This document shows, in pieces, positions 1-13,800 of a stretch of DNA of 64,000 nt (position 1 is the first letter of the stretch; the number at the start of each line of letters is the position of its first letter). The stretch covers positions 62,001 to 126,000 of the forward strand of contig VXCM01002132.1 in assembly GCA_014773175.1 (NCBI GenBank). The letters are read 5' to 3'. Under the pieces are notes generated by a model, which had not been told where the DNA came from, did not search any database, and saw nothing but the letters and a program-made list of their open reading frames with translations. Origin of the DNA: Lucifuga dentata. Taxonomy: Eukaryota; Chordata; Actinopteri; Ophidiiformes; Bythitidae. A program made the position numbers and the translations under genes.

Positions 1-1787
1 CAATTATCTGTAAGCAAAGCTGCAGAAAAAGAGAATTTTCACTCTTATAATACTCACTGATATTGTCCACTAATGAACTTTGCCATAATTTTCCCATCAT
101 GCACAATTCTCTATTTTTATATGCTTGAGGCCCTACTCACAGAAATATCACTCATATCCTTTATTTAGTTTACTTTGATGGCTGGTTGAAAGTTACATTT
201 TCCTTCTGTGTTTTTTCATATTTTAAGTCTCCAAAAACACATCTGTTCTTGAATCCCTGATGCCACATCTATCTTGAAATTGCAGTAAGATTTCATCGTT
301 GCTACCAAGAGTAATCCTGGCAAGACTAACCAACCTAGAGAATAAGCCTCGCTATGTTAGAGTGAATGGTCCTTTTAAAAAACAAAAACAAACGTAAAGT
401 AGTACATGGATAAATGAACACACATGGAATTTAAACAGGAAATGCACATTAGTCAAAAGGAAATGGAAAAGCAAACAATCACTGACCTAGTTAGGACATC
501 CTGAATGTCATATCAGACACCAGATATAAAGAGTAAATATTACATTGCCCTTTTTTAATGTAATCAACACTGTCATTAGCCCTTCATGAAGTGATGCTAG
601 AACAGTGTGAGGAAATTCTGACTCATTTCGCATCCAGATTTCCCTCCAAGGGCACGATCTACAAATCTCATTGCTATGACTTTCCTCTCACAACAGCTTT
701 GAGCTCATTTTCCTTGCTACTCTAACAGATAAAGTGACAATCATATGAAATTCTGATCTTGCCCCTTGGCTGTTATTTCCAAGAAATTACTCAGAGGTTC
801 TTGGTGCAGTCAACCCACACACTTTTTCTAGTAGTTCACCATTTTCTCATTTTTGTTCCCTACTTCTTTATACACGTCATGATTCTGCTCACTTCCAAAA
901 CAACCCTATCTTATTCCTGATGTCAATAATTACACACCTAGAGTTTTTCCAAAGTGCTGGTTCTGTTCAAAGTGCTAGGCTGGACTCATTACAGAAGCAG
1001 TAAAAGTACTGATCAATTTTGAAATCATATTGCATCACACAGGAGAATTTTGTCCTCTCTCAAATTCCAAATAATGAAGAATGAATCAAAAATAACGGTG
1101 TATTACCTACGGACAATATCATTGAGCTGAGATGTACTTACCTGACTTTGACAATACCAGTTCCAAAAAAAAAAAAAAAAATNAAAAAAAAAAAAAAAAA
1201 ATTACATCATAAAGACAAGAGTGTAAGACCAGAATTATACTCTATTCTATTCTAACTGTGCATACACTTACACGTACTGTTGCTACACGAGAGGTATTGC
1301 TCATGTCAATCTGGAGGAATAAATATTATATAAATATATCCAGTAGGGGGCAATGTGACAGCAGAATCATTATTCCTGGTTGGCATTAGCGCCAAAGTTT
1401 CAAATTTTGCTCAGCAGTGTAAACAAAAATGGTGACAATTGTGGAGCTCAGCATTTTACTTATGTCATGGAGGTGAAAGGAACAGCAGCAGTGGTGAAAA
1501 GTCAGATTGAGATGAGGTCATTAAATGAATCCTGCTGTGTTCGATCAGCTTTTCCTTAAAACTTTAGCTATTTTTGTTACCGTCGCTACACTGTTATGTG
1601 ACATAAGTTGGACAGTAATACGCCCACAAACACATGATACATGCTGCATCACGTGTATATGCACGTCTAGTTACCATGTAAACCTAGTCTCAGAATAATT
1701 AGCAAATGTAAATGTTGTAGGAGTATGTCAACCAACTAATAAAGATAAATGACAGTTTATAGTATAGCTGTAATGAATTACACTCAC
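1..1787 (-). other. kmt2a: kmt2a intron 16 (partial)
   Basis: AT-rich with no coding signal on either strand. The next family exons, including PHD4, would be conserved enough to see and are absent. It contains a poly-A/N/poly-A join at 1183 and a CTCF-like motif at 1340-1354. Confidence 0.7.
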
Positions 1788-1861
1788 TTGGCAGAGACAT
1801 TTTGCCTTTCCCAGAGCCTGGATTCTTTGACTTTGAACCATGGGAAGATTCTCTCCATTTG
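1788..1861 (-). CDS. kmt2a: kmt2a coding exon 16
   Basis: 74 nt, phase 0 to 2. It encodes QMERIFPWFKVKESRLWERQ, then NVSA, matching human QMERVFPWFSVKKSRFWEPNKVSS. It is the last kmt2a exon in the window; the next one is beyond the left edge. Confidence 0.9.
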
Positions 1862-4800
1862 CTGGAACAGAAAGCATTTAACACACATCAATGAATGAAT
1901 ACAGAAAATACTAATATACACCTGCATTTGGAGTGGATAGCGGCATTGAGGTTCAAAAAAAGGGCCCTAGATTAACAATCATACTTTCATCAAGATGCCT
2001 ACCCAGACCAGTGAATACCAGTGAATTTCAAGAATTTTCAAAAGAAAAGTGAAAAGAATTTTCAAAAGCATATCAAGCATGCATGTACCTGAACAGGCAC
2101 TTGTGAACATATCAGAGATAAAACATGAAGTTGCAGAGTATCTTCATAAACCAAAAGGCCACAGATGTAAACCCAAAATACACTTAAGCTAAGTGTCCAG
2201 TTGTCTTATTGTGATTCTGCAGTTTGTGAGAATTTAAACAGTATTGTATTGTAAACAGTATCAATGTTGCTATAGGAACTGATCCACGTGATCTGGAGTG
2301 AACGTGTGGTCTTACCCGGATGAAGAAAGATTTGACCATACTGTTGGCTTTCCTGCTCTCAGGCTGGCCACTGTTACTGTTGATGGCCATCTGGATGACT
2401 CGCACAATGTCATCACTGAACTCCAGCTGGGAGAGACGATATACAGAGTATGACACAGTGCCTTCCTCCTCATACTTCCTTCCCCCTTGTCTACTGGCAA
2501 CAATATATCTTCCTGTGCCCCTCGCCATCATTTATATCTGGAACTTCTAAATTCCTAGCCAACCATCCATTCCTGCCATTTTTCCATCTCAGGTAGTATT
2601 TTGTTAAATTTGTTAAATTAAATGAACTACTGATTAATAATGATGCAATACCAGCCATATCTGTTATTTTGATCCTTTTAATCACAAACATGACCACAGC
2701 TGCAAGAGATGTGGTCACAATGCAATTCCAGCAGAGCAAAAAATCTTTAATGAAGCACAATATTGACAGCTATGGTTGCTTTTAATGCTGACTAGCAAAA
2801 ACTTGTGATTTTGCGAGGTGTTGAACATATTGGATATAATCTGAATCAACTCTCATCTCTCTAACCTTGGATTAAATCATTAGCCAAGCAGACTTTCTTA
2901 GACATACAAGGGATATTCACAACTTGGCAACTTGCACAATATGCAACAATTTCAGTCCATTTCAGTGTGATCAGCGCTTCCAGAATACAAGAATCACAGA
3001 TCAACAGAAAATATACTTACCACAGACTTGTAGCAGCCTTGATCCAGTTTTTTCTCAATAGACTCCAGGTCTGGAGGGGAGTCGCTGGGAAGAGATGGGG
3101 TGACTTCAGTAAGGACTGGAGGATCTGGGCCCTCTGGTGAACGACGGGATGGAAGACTCTCCTCTGTCTCTGGGTTCAGTTCTGGAGGTTTCACAGCCTG
3201 CTTCAAAGCCAGAGAGTTACACAATGACTACAGCTCTCCTCATTATATGCATTTAGCTGTGAAGAGCACCATAGCTAAAAGAATGCCCCTGCACTTTTCT
3301 ATAATATTTCAAGTGCTGGATCACAGCAGCTTGTACTAAAACTACAATTGTAACCTAAAGGATGTGATTTTTGAGACAGCCACTGTGAAAAGACAGCAAT
3401 AGAATTCACATCTAACCTGTCTGTAGCGTAACAGGTGTGTGGAGGTGCGTGAGTTGAGCAGTGTGGTAAGGAGATGGCGGATACAGCCCTGCAGCTCCCT
3501 CTCCAAAGCTGTTCTCCACTCAGCTGGATGGCGCTCCATACATTTAGTGCACGTGTAAGCAACACTCTCTGGCAGCTTTGATAGCAGCTCGTACATTTCA
3601 TCTAGGAGACGACAGCCGAGCAACGTGTAAATATTCCACCCATTAGTAAGTTTATGATTTTTCAACATCAAAATTACAGCACTATCAGGACAGTCAGCTG
3701 CATAGACGCTGACAATGAAGAGGACAAATGGAGAGCAACAAGTGTTAAAAAATACATACCGCCGCTCCACTTTTGTAGAAAATAATTTTGGATTGTAATA
3801 TGACTGACCACATGAGCCTCTTCTGGTGATCTGAGGGAGCTACTAACCTGTCAGGTTCTCACACTTGGCATGAACCCAGTGGTTGCAATGGCCACACTGC
3901 ATCATTTTGCTCTCATAGTCATCTTCATCATAGCACTTGTTACACAGTGGGCAGAAGTTCCCTAAGAGAAAATATAGTAACACATAAACATTGAATCAAC
4001 ATTTTATCCACAATGGTTGTCAGCTTGCTGAAATCGATGATTAAAAAGTCAACAGCAGCATTTGAACAGGCTTGTCACTCACCTTGAGCAAAGAGTTTGG
4101 CACAGTCGTGGCACATGGAGAAGTCATGTGACCACTGGGCATCCCAGGACTTCCCAGGTTTAGTGGCTCCACAACTCTTGCAGCGAACACACTTAGTACA
4201 AACCTGAAAAGAAAGAACACACACATGCACAAGCTGGTAAGTACATGGCAGAAAATGCAGGAAACTACGCAGTGGGAATGATGTGAAAGTTAGGTCAATG
4301 CCTTTGAATGTAACCAGCAGAGTTTGGAAAAGTGTGTAAACAAAAATTAATTGGGAAAAAAATGCTTATGTTTCAACAGGTCATGCTAAGAAAGTGTCAG
4401 TATACATAAAAGGGAAAAGAAGTGAATGGGGTCTGAAGTGAGAAGGGAGTGTTTCCATACCCAGACTCTTTTCTTCTTGGTGGGTCTGGCGGGGTGGTTG
4501 GGACCCAGGCACTCCGGGTGATAGCTGTTGCGGCACTTAACACACTCTAGCAGCTGTTGCTACGGTGGCAAAGGCAGTGTGGCAAAGGCAAAGTGGCAAA
4601 AGCAAAAATTCAGACTAAATTTAATTTTCAAACATTAAATTTGTCATCCCCCATAAACAATACAGTTTATTTCACAGCAAGTTAGTAACATATAAGCTGC
4701 CTTGAATTAACCTGCTGTTGTCAAAGCATTCCATTTCATCACTGTGTGGATTTGACTAAAGGTATTTATACATAATGACTTGTACCACACACAGCTGGCA

Positions 4801-7800
4801 CCTCACAAATTTTACACAAGAGCTGAGTTAATGACTACAATCATGGCAGGAATCCAACAGGCTGATGAAGTGTTATATGCTAGCATGAAAAGCTTTGTTT
4901 TAAGAACGATTCTCCAGCATTTAGACACCATCACTCCAGACTAACCCTCGTTTGTGTCCGGCTTTAAAGGAAATAGCTGTACTGATTGGCTTACTTTTGT
5001 TTTGTGGTGCTGACGGCCACAGGCCTGGCAGAATCGGCATCGTCGACAACACCAGTTCTCAAACTGCTCCTGTAGAGGGCGCTCTGACTCCCCCAGGCAA
5101 AAGAGATGGAAAGGTTCACAGCATACCTGGCAGAAGACAAACTAGAGGAGGGAGAGAGACAGAAAGTAGAGAAGGATAGAGGGAGAAAGCAGAGACTTAA
5201 CATAAAGGCTTAACTAGAGTTTCGTGTACACTGGGCATATTAATGCAGACCTGTAGGTTGTCTAATTTAGCTAATTGGCTGGGAGATAGCAACCTGAGGG
5301 CTTACAGTACATGAGCAAAAGCATGCATAAGCCAGAACTCATCTCGCTTTTGAAGAAGACCCTATTTAACCAAATGCTCTGTACTTTTTAAGATAGAGAA
5401 AGAAAAGAGACCGTTTAATTGAGAATGTTTTTTTTACCTCAACATTTCCACTGCTTGCACACAAGAAGCAGAGCACTCTTGGTGTGACAGGCACAGAGGT
5501 GAGCAGGCTGAGGCCGCCAGCCTCCCACACCTTCTCCACATCATGGTCCCTCTTGAAATCCACTCTGATACGATGCACTCCGTCGCAGGACACGCTGGAC
5601 TTCGCCTGGCCCCTAGTCGAGGGAGTGCTCAGCCAGTTTAAAGTACTGCTGCCGGTGGATTTAGTGGTCAGATGCTTCTCATGTTTTTCAGACAAGCATA
5701 GAGAAATGGAAGAAGATAAAAATGGGAAATTATGCCTTGTCTATGGAGTCAGGAAATTTGAAACGTAAAAATTTATGGTAGGAGCATGGATAATGACAAG
5801 CACATCTACAACACCCTTGTAAACAAAAATGATTTAATATGTGTGCAAGTGTACAGGTAAAGGGAATTCAAAGCATACACAGTACACACAGCAAGTAGGA
5901 GTTTAACATTAATAAACTTCCATGATTCACAGTATAACAAAACTGGGATCAGGCATGTTAATTCACAGGGACTTTAAGAGTAAAATCCAGGCTCTTGTAT
6001 TCTGTAACTAAACAGAAAACATTTTTATATACAACACTGCAAAATTCTTACCTTGTCTTTTGGTCTCTGTTTAGGTGATGGAGGAACGGAGCGAGAAGGG
6101 GGCTTCTTCTGCTGTTTTGACTCAACAGCTAAAACAAATAAATGATGTAACATTCAAAAAGAGTGGAGCTATACAGAAGCCATACATTTAATATAACTAC
6201 CAGTCAGCTAAGGAAACACTGTCTTACCTGTATCAGAAACTGTTGTAACTGTGCTTTGCTGTTGGACTGAGTGCTGCTGGGGCCTTTTCTTTGGATCGCT
6301 TAGTGGAGTTTTGGGCAGGGCATCGTTTTTTGGAGGAGCCTGACTACTTGCTGGCCGTTGCTGCTGTTGGGAAGGTTGATGAGACTGTGTAGACTGAGGG
6401 GGAGAATTCTGGGTAGATGTTGAGGAGGATGAGGAGGAGGTGGAAAAGGTGGAGGAAGAGGATATAGGTACAGACTGCTGTGGTTTGTTTCCCTTCCTAC
6501 CAGTAACACTACTTGTAGCTGAGAGCTGTTTAGGGTCTGGTGCAGACTGGGCCTGGGCTGTGACTGGACTGAGGGCCTGAGGGGGTTCCATTGGGGCAGG
6601 GGAAGTTGTGAGGGCTGGAGATGATTGTTTTGATAACTGCTGCTGTCTTGCCTTTTCCTCTCCCAGCTTCAGAGGAGGAGTTTCACTCTTTCGACGAGGA
6701 GGCTCCTCCTTTGCTGGTGGAGGATTGGGTTTGAGGCCAGATTCGGAGTTTGGTGCCTTTACAGGATTGAGAGCCTCCTTTTTCTCAGACAGTTTATTCT
6801 TCTTTTTGTCCTTCTTGATTTTGCCTTGCTTCTGGAGAAACACCTTTGAGGGCATCCACTGCAAGTTCTGACACTTTCTCATCCTGTAGACCATGACACA
6901 TATAGATTTTCAAAAAGAATATTTAATAAACACTGAAATTTAGAATTTTAATAATATAAAAGTAATACAAAATTACTAAAAAAAATTTTTAGTAATACAA
7001 AAATTACAAAGAGCAACTGAAGACTTGTTTCAGAATTTGAGGAATCTATTGTCACAAAAAGTGAAAACCATGACTCACTTGCAGCACTGTTTTTTAATGT
7101 TTCGTCCTCCAAATTTAGGTTTGTCAAGACAGTTGGTACACAGACCACAATCCTCTGGAACCTGACAGCCTGAACACTGACCACAGCGTCGTGACCGACG
7201 CCCTTTCTTGGGAGGAGCTTCTTGAACGGATTTATGTCGTGTCTCCCGTGGCTTTATTGGTGGGGATTGAGGCTCCGCCTCCTCAGAGCCTGCCACTGAT
7301 GACTTGTCTATAGGCAAAGAAACTCTGGTCATATAATTGCCATGTCATTATTGAAGACCCACAGCAGTACCATATTTCATCCCATAACCAGGGTTCAACA
7401 CTTTAGAAGACTCTTAGGGTGGGTTTATACTTTTAGCTATATTTTTACTATGCATATGCTTGCACATACAGTTGCAATGCAAGCAGTCTGCACTCTGATC
7501 AGCACCACAACAACTTAATAAGTACTCCAAACTCTGGTCAATGGTGTAACAAAATACAACAACTGAGAATAATGGCATTTTACTTATGTTATGAAGATGA
7601 CAGACACAGCATCTGGAAATAATTTGATATGCTCAATCATCTTCTCCTCAAATCCTTCAGTCATTTTCCACATTAAAAGTGACAACAGCTGACTGACTTC
7701 TTACTGAAGTGTATTATGTGCTGTCAAAATTATACATCATACTGTAATTGTTAAAAAATACTTTAAAATATAACAGTTATGAACTTTATGACTCCTTAAA

Positions 7801-10800
7801 TTCTGTTAACATCAGACAGTCTACTCAAGCCCATTATGGTCCTCACTGTGAGTATTTATATTTATCTGTCTATCTCGGAGAGTCAATACAGTTAGACAGC
7901 CAAGCCTTGAGGTTGCAACACACAAGGAAGTTGAACAAGACATAAGACAAATTGCCTCACCATCATTCCCCATGGAAGACAGAATCTTCTCTCTCTCCTC
8001 CCAGGGCAAGGCACTAAGTGTGGGCATGTCGTCAGGGAACACTGCCCGATTACGGCCAAGGGCCACAGCTGCACGACGACATACATGCTTGATGCGTGGA
8101 CCGCGGACTGATGTCTCTGACGAGTCACTCTCTTGACCCTGCTCATAAGCAAACATCACCACAAAAAAAGGTGGGGAAAAAACATTCTAGGTGCATGCCT
8201 CTTGACATGTATGTGTATGACACCACAACAAACAAGTTAATTTTATTCATTTCATTCACAGAATGCTATCCTAAATATTCAGACACTTTACAAAGTAACA
8301 AAAGAGATATGCGAAACATTAAAATAAATAAATAAATAACAGAGAATGTTAGCAGGTGTTGAGAATGTTTAACAGAGCCAAATAAAACTCATGTCTGGGA
8401 AATATGCAATGACTTCCTATAATCATATCATCTTTAGATTAACAGTTAGAAGAACACATAATTCTATTCTGTTCAAAATGATACAATACTTTCAAAAGCA
8501 AATCAACTGTTGCTTTCTGTATTAACCTAATAGAATTCCCCTTAAATAATACCCTGCTGTATGTGGGACTTTCCTATTATCAAGTTTCAGTGAGTACAAA
8601 TGCAGATCTATATCAATAGAAAATATTCATATAATCATCAAAGTCAGTTGCTTAAGACTATGATGAGGAAGAGAGAAACAGAGAAGCTTTTCATTTAAAA
8701 AGACAGAATGAATACAAAGCCAGAGTAACAGAAGAACTAACCTGGACCTTGGGCTGGTCTGGTGACTTCAGTGACTTACTCTTCTCTATCTTGACCAGCT
8801 GAGCTTTGGCCTTCTTCAGAAGGCCAGCTACCCTCTTGTCAGTCACAGGCTGTTTCTCTGCTTGTGCCAACATGGATCCAAGAGTAGAAACAGGGAGATG
8901 CTGTCTTCCTGGCTGCCCTGGAACACTTGCTGTCTGCTGGCTAGGAGCACTCTGTTTCTCTTTCTCCTTCTCCTTCTCCACATCCTCCATATCTGCTCCC
9001 TTCTCAGACTGTCTGCTTTTCTTATTTACACGTCGTTTAGCTAATGACTGGGGAGCTGTGGAATAGGTCCCACATGTCTCTGTAGCAGACGTGTCAGAAA
9101 CTGAGTCTATTGATGTTGATTTCTTTCTACCTGGAGCCTTTTTTGGAGCAACGGATACGAGTGCATCTTCTGTGTCCCTCCCATCCACAGTAAATATGCT
9201 GGAACCTGCATTAGGAGACCCATCTGGTGTAGAAACCTTACTTTTTTTCTCCCAATCCCTCCTCCCTTCCCTCTTGTTTTCCTTCTCTTTCTCTCTGGTT
9301 TTCTCAGAATCCCTTTCTTTTTCCTTTGCAGCAGGTTCCTGTGGAGCTGACATGCTTCTTTCTCTGCCTCCTTTCCCAGTTCCTCGTGTTATGTCCTGGG
9401 TACTGGAAGGGAAAAGAGGAAAAAGAGGGGATGAAGAGGATGGTGGAGTTGACAAAGTGGCCGGGGTTCCGGCAGATCCTCTCCTGCTATCACAGGCCCC
9501 TTGTGAGGCTAAACCATGAGATCCAGTGGAGAAGGTGCTGAAAGGAGCAGGAGTTAAGGCACTAGTGGCTATTGGGTTTGCTGTCACCCCTGTTAGAGAG
9601 CTGGCGTTACTACTGGAGACAGAGCCTGTCAGCACAGATAGCTCAGAGGAGCCTTTCCCCCCAGAAATCTGACCTCCTATTTGACTACTGCGTCTAGTCA
9701 TCGAGTGGGAAGGAGACCGTGGCTGACCACGTAGTGTTCCCAAGGGACGTCGTTTCTTGCGCCGTAAGGCTCTGCTGGAGTTAGAGGACGATTGGTGAGG
9801 AGAGAGTGAGCCAGGACTGCTCCCAGAAGATGGCTGCAGGGTAACAGACTCAAATATTCGGGAGTGGGCCTCGCTGGGCGTAAAGCGAGGAGCACGAAGC
9901 AGTGGGCTACGCTTCTGGAGTGGTGCATCAAAGCGGGATGACGGGGGATGTTGGTGATGGGTGTGGGAGTGTAGAGGGGAAAACAGACGAGTCCCCGTTC
10001 CTGCTCCACTGCCTGGTACCGGAAATGCAACTGGAGCAGCTCCCCCTGCTCCAGTGGCACCTTGGGGCATTAGCCCCACATCTTGAGCTGTGAGGGGTGG
10101 AGGACGAAAATTGTCAAATATGGGCTTGCGAATGAGACCCTCCTTGGCATATTTAGCGGAAGAGAAGTACTGCTGTTGAGTGCGGCATGGAGACGTCCAG
10201 CGAAAGGTGGGCTCTCTGAGGATGGACCGACTTCGTTTGTCTGGCAAACTGGATAGCACTGATGGGCCAGACAGGAAAGGAGTGATGGGGTGAGGCATGA
10301 TCCACGGTGACTGGGGGTGGTGTTCAGTGACAGCAGCCGCACTGGAGGACGATGACTGGGGAGGCTGTGGAGGGGCGAGGAGAGGGGGTGGTGGAGGTGA
10401 AGAAGAGGAGGCAGTTGATGAAGCTTGTTGAGAATTTACAAGGTTAGAAGAGGACATCAGCACTCCGGTTGGTGGGCTGATTATAGGCTTTTTGGCTACA
10501 GTGGTTAGATTCTCTCTTGCCCTCTGTCGCAAACTTCCCCGGCCAACCCCGTGCACTCTTCGGCCTCGCTGGCTCAGTTCTGGTAACACTTCCTCTGGCT
10601 CTGGCTCAGAAGGAGGAGAGGGAGGCCTTGAGCTGTGCAACAGGTTGGCATCCCTCTCTCCCTGGGAGGACGGAGAGTGATCCTCTGGCTCTGACAAGGA
10701 TTGTGTGGCCTCCGAAGCTGGGGAGTCACATGAGGAGTCATCCAAGCTGGGGCTGCTGGACCTGGAAGACTCTGCAGAAGAGAGCTGGGAGGAACGCTGT

Positions 10801-13800
10801 GACACGGCACTCGAGCCACAGGAGGCCGCGCTGCTGCTAAACTGCCCGTTGGTGGCATTGTTGGTGTTGTTGTTGAGCAGGCCGGTAGCTGCTGCTTGAA
10901 CACTGGTGACGGGGGCAGGAGCTGGAGGAGGAGGGAAGGAGTCAGTTGGAGCAGTAGCTCCAGTGCTAGTTACAGCAGCAGTGGAGGAGACCAGCACAGG
11001 AGAAGGGGAGGAGGAGGAGGCAGTTGAGGTGGAGGTGGGTTGGGCAGATGTGGAAATGGATGAGGTTGTTGGTTCTACCCGTGCTATTTTCATGTGGGGT
11101 GGTGGGGTTCCAAAGCTGCCCTCATCTTCAATGAAGCGCTTAGGGGTTTTGATGATGCGAAGGGAAACTGTGCTGACCACAGGCATGATAAACTGTCTGA
11201 TATTCTTTAGTTGGGTCCTCCTCCTCCTCCTGATGCCAGCCTCAATGGCCCCTGGCCCACTCCCGCCGATGGCTACAGCTTCTTTTTTCAACAGTTTCTT
11301 CTTCTGTGCTTCCTGCTTAGCACGCTGCAGTAGCTGCTTGGCTATGGTTGCATCAGTGCGTTTAGAAGGGGGGACGATTCTGACAGGTTTTATGTGTCGA
11401 GGACTTTGCCTGAGACCCAGCGGCCGATTCAGCTTAGGGGGAGATGGGGAGGCAGGGGAACTGGAGGAGTCCTGGAGCTCAGCATCATCCACACTCCTCA
11501 GCTGTTGGAAAGTTTGTGGTTCGGTGCCTCTGTCCAATTTGGCCCTAAAGGCCTTGTGTTTCTCCTCTCCAGGTTCAGTGGAGGTAGACAGCTGGGCGGC
11601 AGCAGCAGCCGCCTCAGCTTTGAGCCGCTCAGCAGAAGGTGGTCGACCACGTCTGCGTCGGGGTACGCCAGGCAAGGTCTTGAGCCGTGCCTTCAGAGGA
11701 CTGAGTTTAATCTCTTTCAGTCTCTTCATTTTGGTAATTTTGGATTGACCCCGCCCACCTTTGGGAAGCTTGGATTCAGTGTCGTGCTGTTGTGCAGGGT
11801 CCAGTGGCGTCCTCTTGGTGCTCTTTCTGTCCTTATCCTCCTCTGGATCCGTCCCCAGCTCAGATCCAGGCTGTCTACTGTCCTCCCCTGCTGCATGGCT
11901 GCCTGTTTTCCATGATTTCTGATTACTTGAGGCTGGTGGGCGACCTCTCCTCTTTTCACCAGAACCAGGTGGCCTCCCAGGCAGCCTTTTCACCTTTTCA
12001 GCTGGCCTTTCGGGGCCCTCCAATTTTGCCTGCACAGGGGAGGCAAGGGAGGAGGGGGAGGGGAGACCTGCAGCAGTTTTCTGGGCGGTGAGGGCCCGTG
12101 GGGGACGGCCTCTGGGTTTCTTCTCCTGTATGGAGGAGCCCACTGATAACACCAGAGCAAAAAACAAAAAAGAGGACATTAGGTTACCATGGCACCCTTA
12201 CATACAAAAATGTTGTACAGGTCTAGACAACTCAAAACATTTTTTAACTCAATCAAGGTCCATAATGGACATTAGCAACAAGTCCTGAAATGCTAAACCA
12301 GCTAATGCAAATTATTTAATTAAGTTTATATTCTGTTTTTAAAATTCAACAGCTCCATCCTTAGGACAAAGCAATTTAAAGGGAAAAATGCCAAAAGCAG
12401 ACATCAGCAGAGCCAAACCTTTTTAAACCATGTTGGTTTTGGACAGAACATTGTGGAATATGGAATTTCATATTTGGGCAAAAAAAAAAAGTAACACTTA
12501 AATAGTCAACATTTCTTTGATATTAAATATATTCTTAATTAGATAAAATTCAATTAGATCAATTTTAACAAATTCTACCTGAGGGGGTTGAAGGGCTTTG
12601 TATTCTTTTGTGCTCAGTGACTGTTCCAAATCCTCCAAATGCTTCCTCCTACAAAATGTGAAAAGAAATGCAATGATCATTTATAACATACAATTTTTTT
12701 TGTATTGCTGAAATACAAGGGAAAAGCAATGGGTTGATTAACAGGTCAAATTTACAGCACCAATTGCACTATGTTGTGGTTACTTGGGCTAGCTCTGTGT
12801 TGAGTCATCAATGAAGTGAAGCCACTCAAATGAAGACCAAGACTACAATGATGTTCTCAATCTCACTTTCACCTGCTGACTCAGTCTGGTGCTCTCATGT
12901 TTCTCTGGCTCTTAGTATGACATGCTTGCAGTTGGACGAGGTTCAAGTCACCACAAACAATTTGAATAGTAAACGCCCATACCCAACTGGATGGCTAACA
13001 CATATACTTCAAACCCTGGTTCCTGCTCCTGGGGCTGGGGGTNGGGGGGCAATGGATGCTAAGGTCATATGGTCCCTTAACCTTACATATAAAGCTGGAA
13101 AAAAAGCTAGAGAGATTCAATAAAGACAAATAACGAGCACATTAACAGAACTCCATAGCTATAAATAGGAACTACTGAAGTAATAATTATAATATATTTC
13201 ATTATAGAGAGCTTTTCTAAATAATAAATGATACTTTACAAGAAAGTATGGTCAAATATTATGTGGGCAATGTCCTTTTTTTCACTTTAACCAAATAAGG
13301 ACTTCACAGAAATGTATTTTCATAAGGAACCGATTTGACGCTCGGATAAGACTAATCTTGTTGCTTCGATGGCACCAGTAGCTAAAGAAATTCAGCAGTT
13401 CTTGCAGACTCGAGACGTTGCGATAAAAGACTGGCACTTGCACAAGAAAACCCATTTTGAACAAATATCACAATGTGGACTCCATATTTCATTTATTGTA
13501 ATACTGATTTAGACATTTGCTGATATTCATTGCGACTTCAATTGGGTGGCTGGGATGGTGAGTTTGCCACTTTTCTGAGTTGAAGAAATGCAAGTTCAAA
13601 TGCAAGAAAATGTGTATACAACTGTAAAAGTAATGTATATACAGACTTTCCATCAGTTCTCTCTTTTACTCCTTTAAACTCTGGACAGACAGAAGGCCTG
13701 CCCCCCCTCAGAAAAGGAAAACTCATCAGAGCATTATTAATATCTTCTAGATATTCTGTATGTCATTTGTGTTGCTACTCCTGCTCTCAGTATGTGTATT

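Noticed and set aside
5073..5087. CTCF-like CCTGTAGAGGGCGCT
   Set aside because: Lies inside kmt2a coding exon 9, where the bases are explained by conserved protein sequence.
10906..11748. 280-codon plus-strand open frame
   Set aside because: Antisense shadow of kmt2a exon 3; GC-rich Ser/Pro codons on the coding strand leave the reverse strand free of stops. No domain resemblance.
13282..13464. 60-codon minus-strand frame in a CpG-containing patch of kmt2a intron 1
   Set aside because: The patch stands out from the AT-rich surroundings and could be a conserved element or old insertion, but the translation matches nothing I know.
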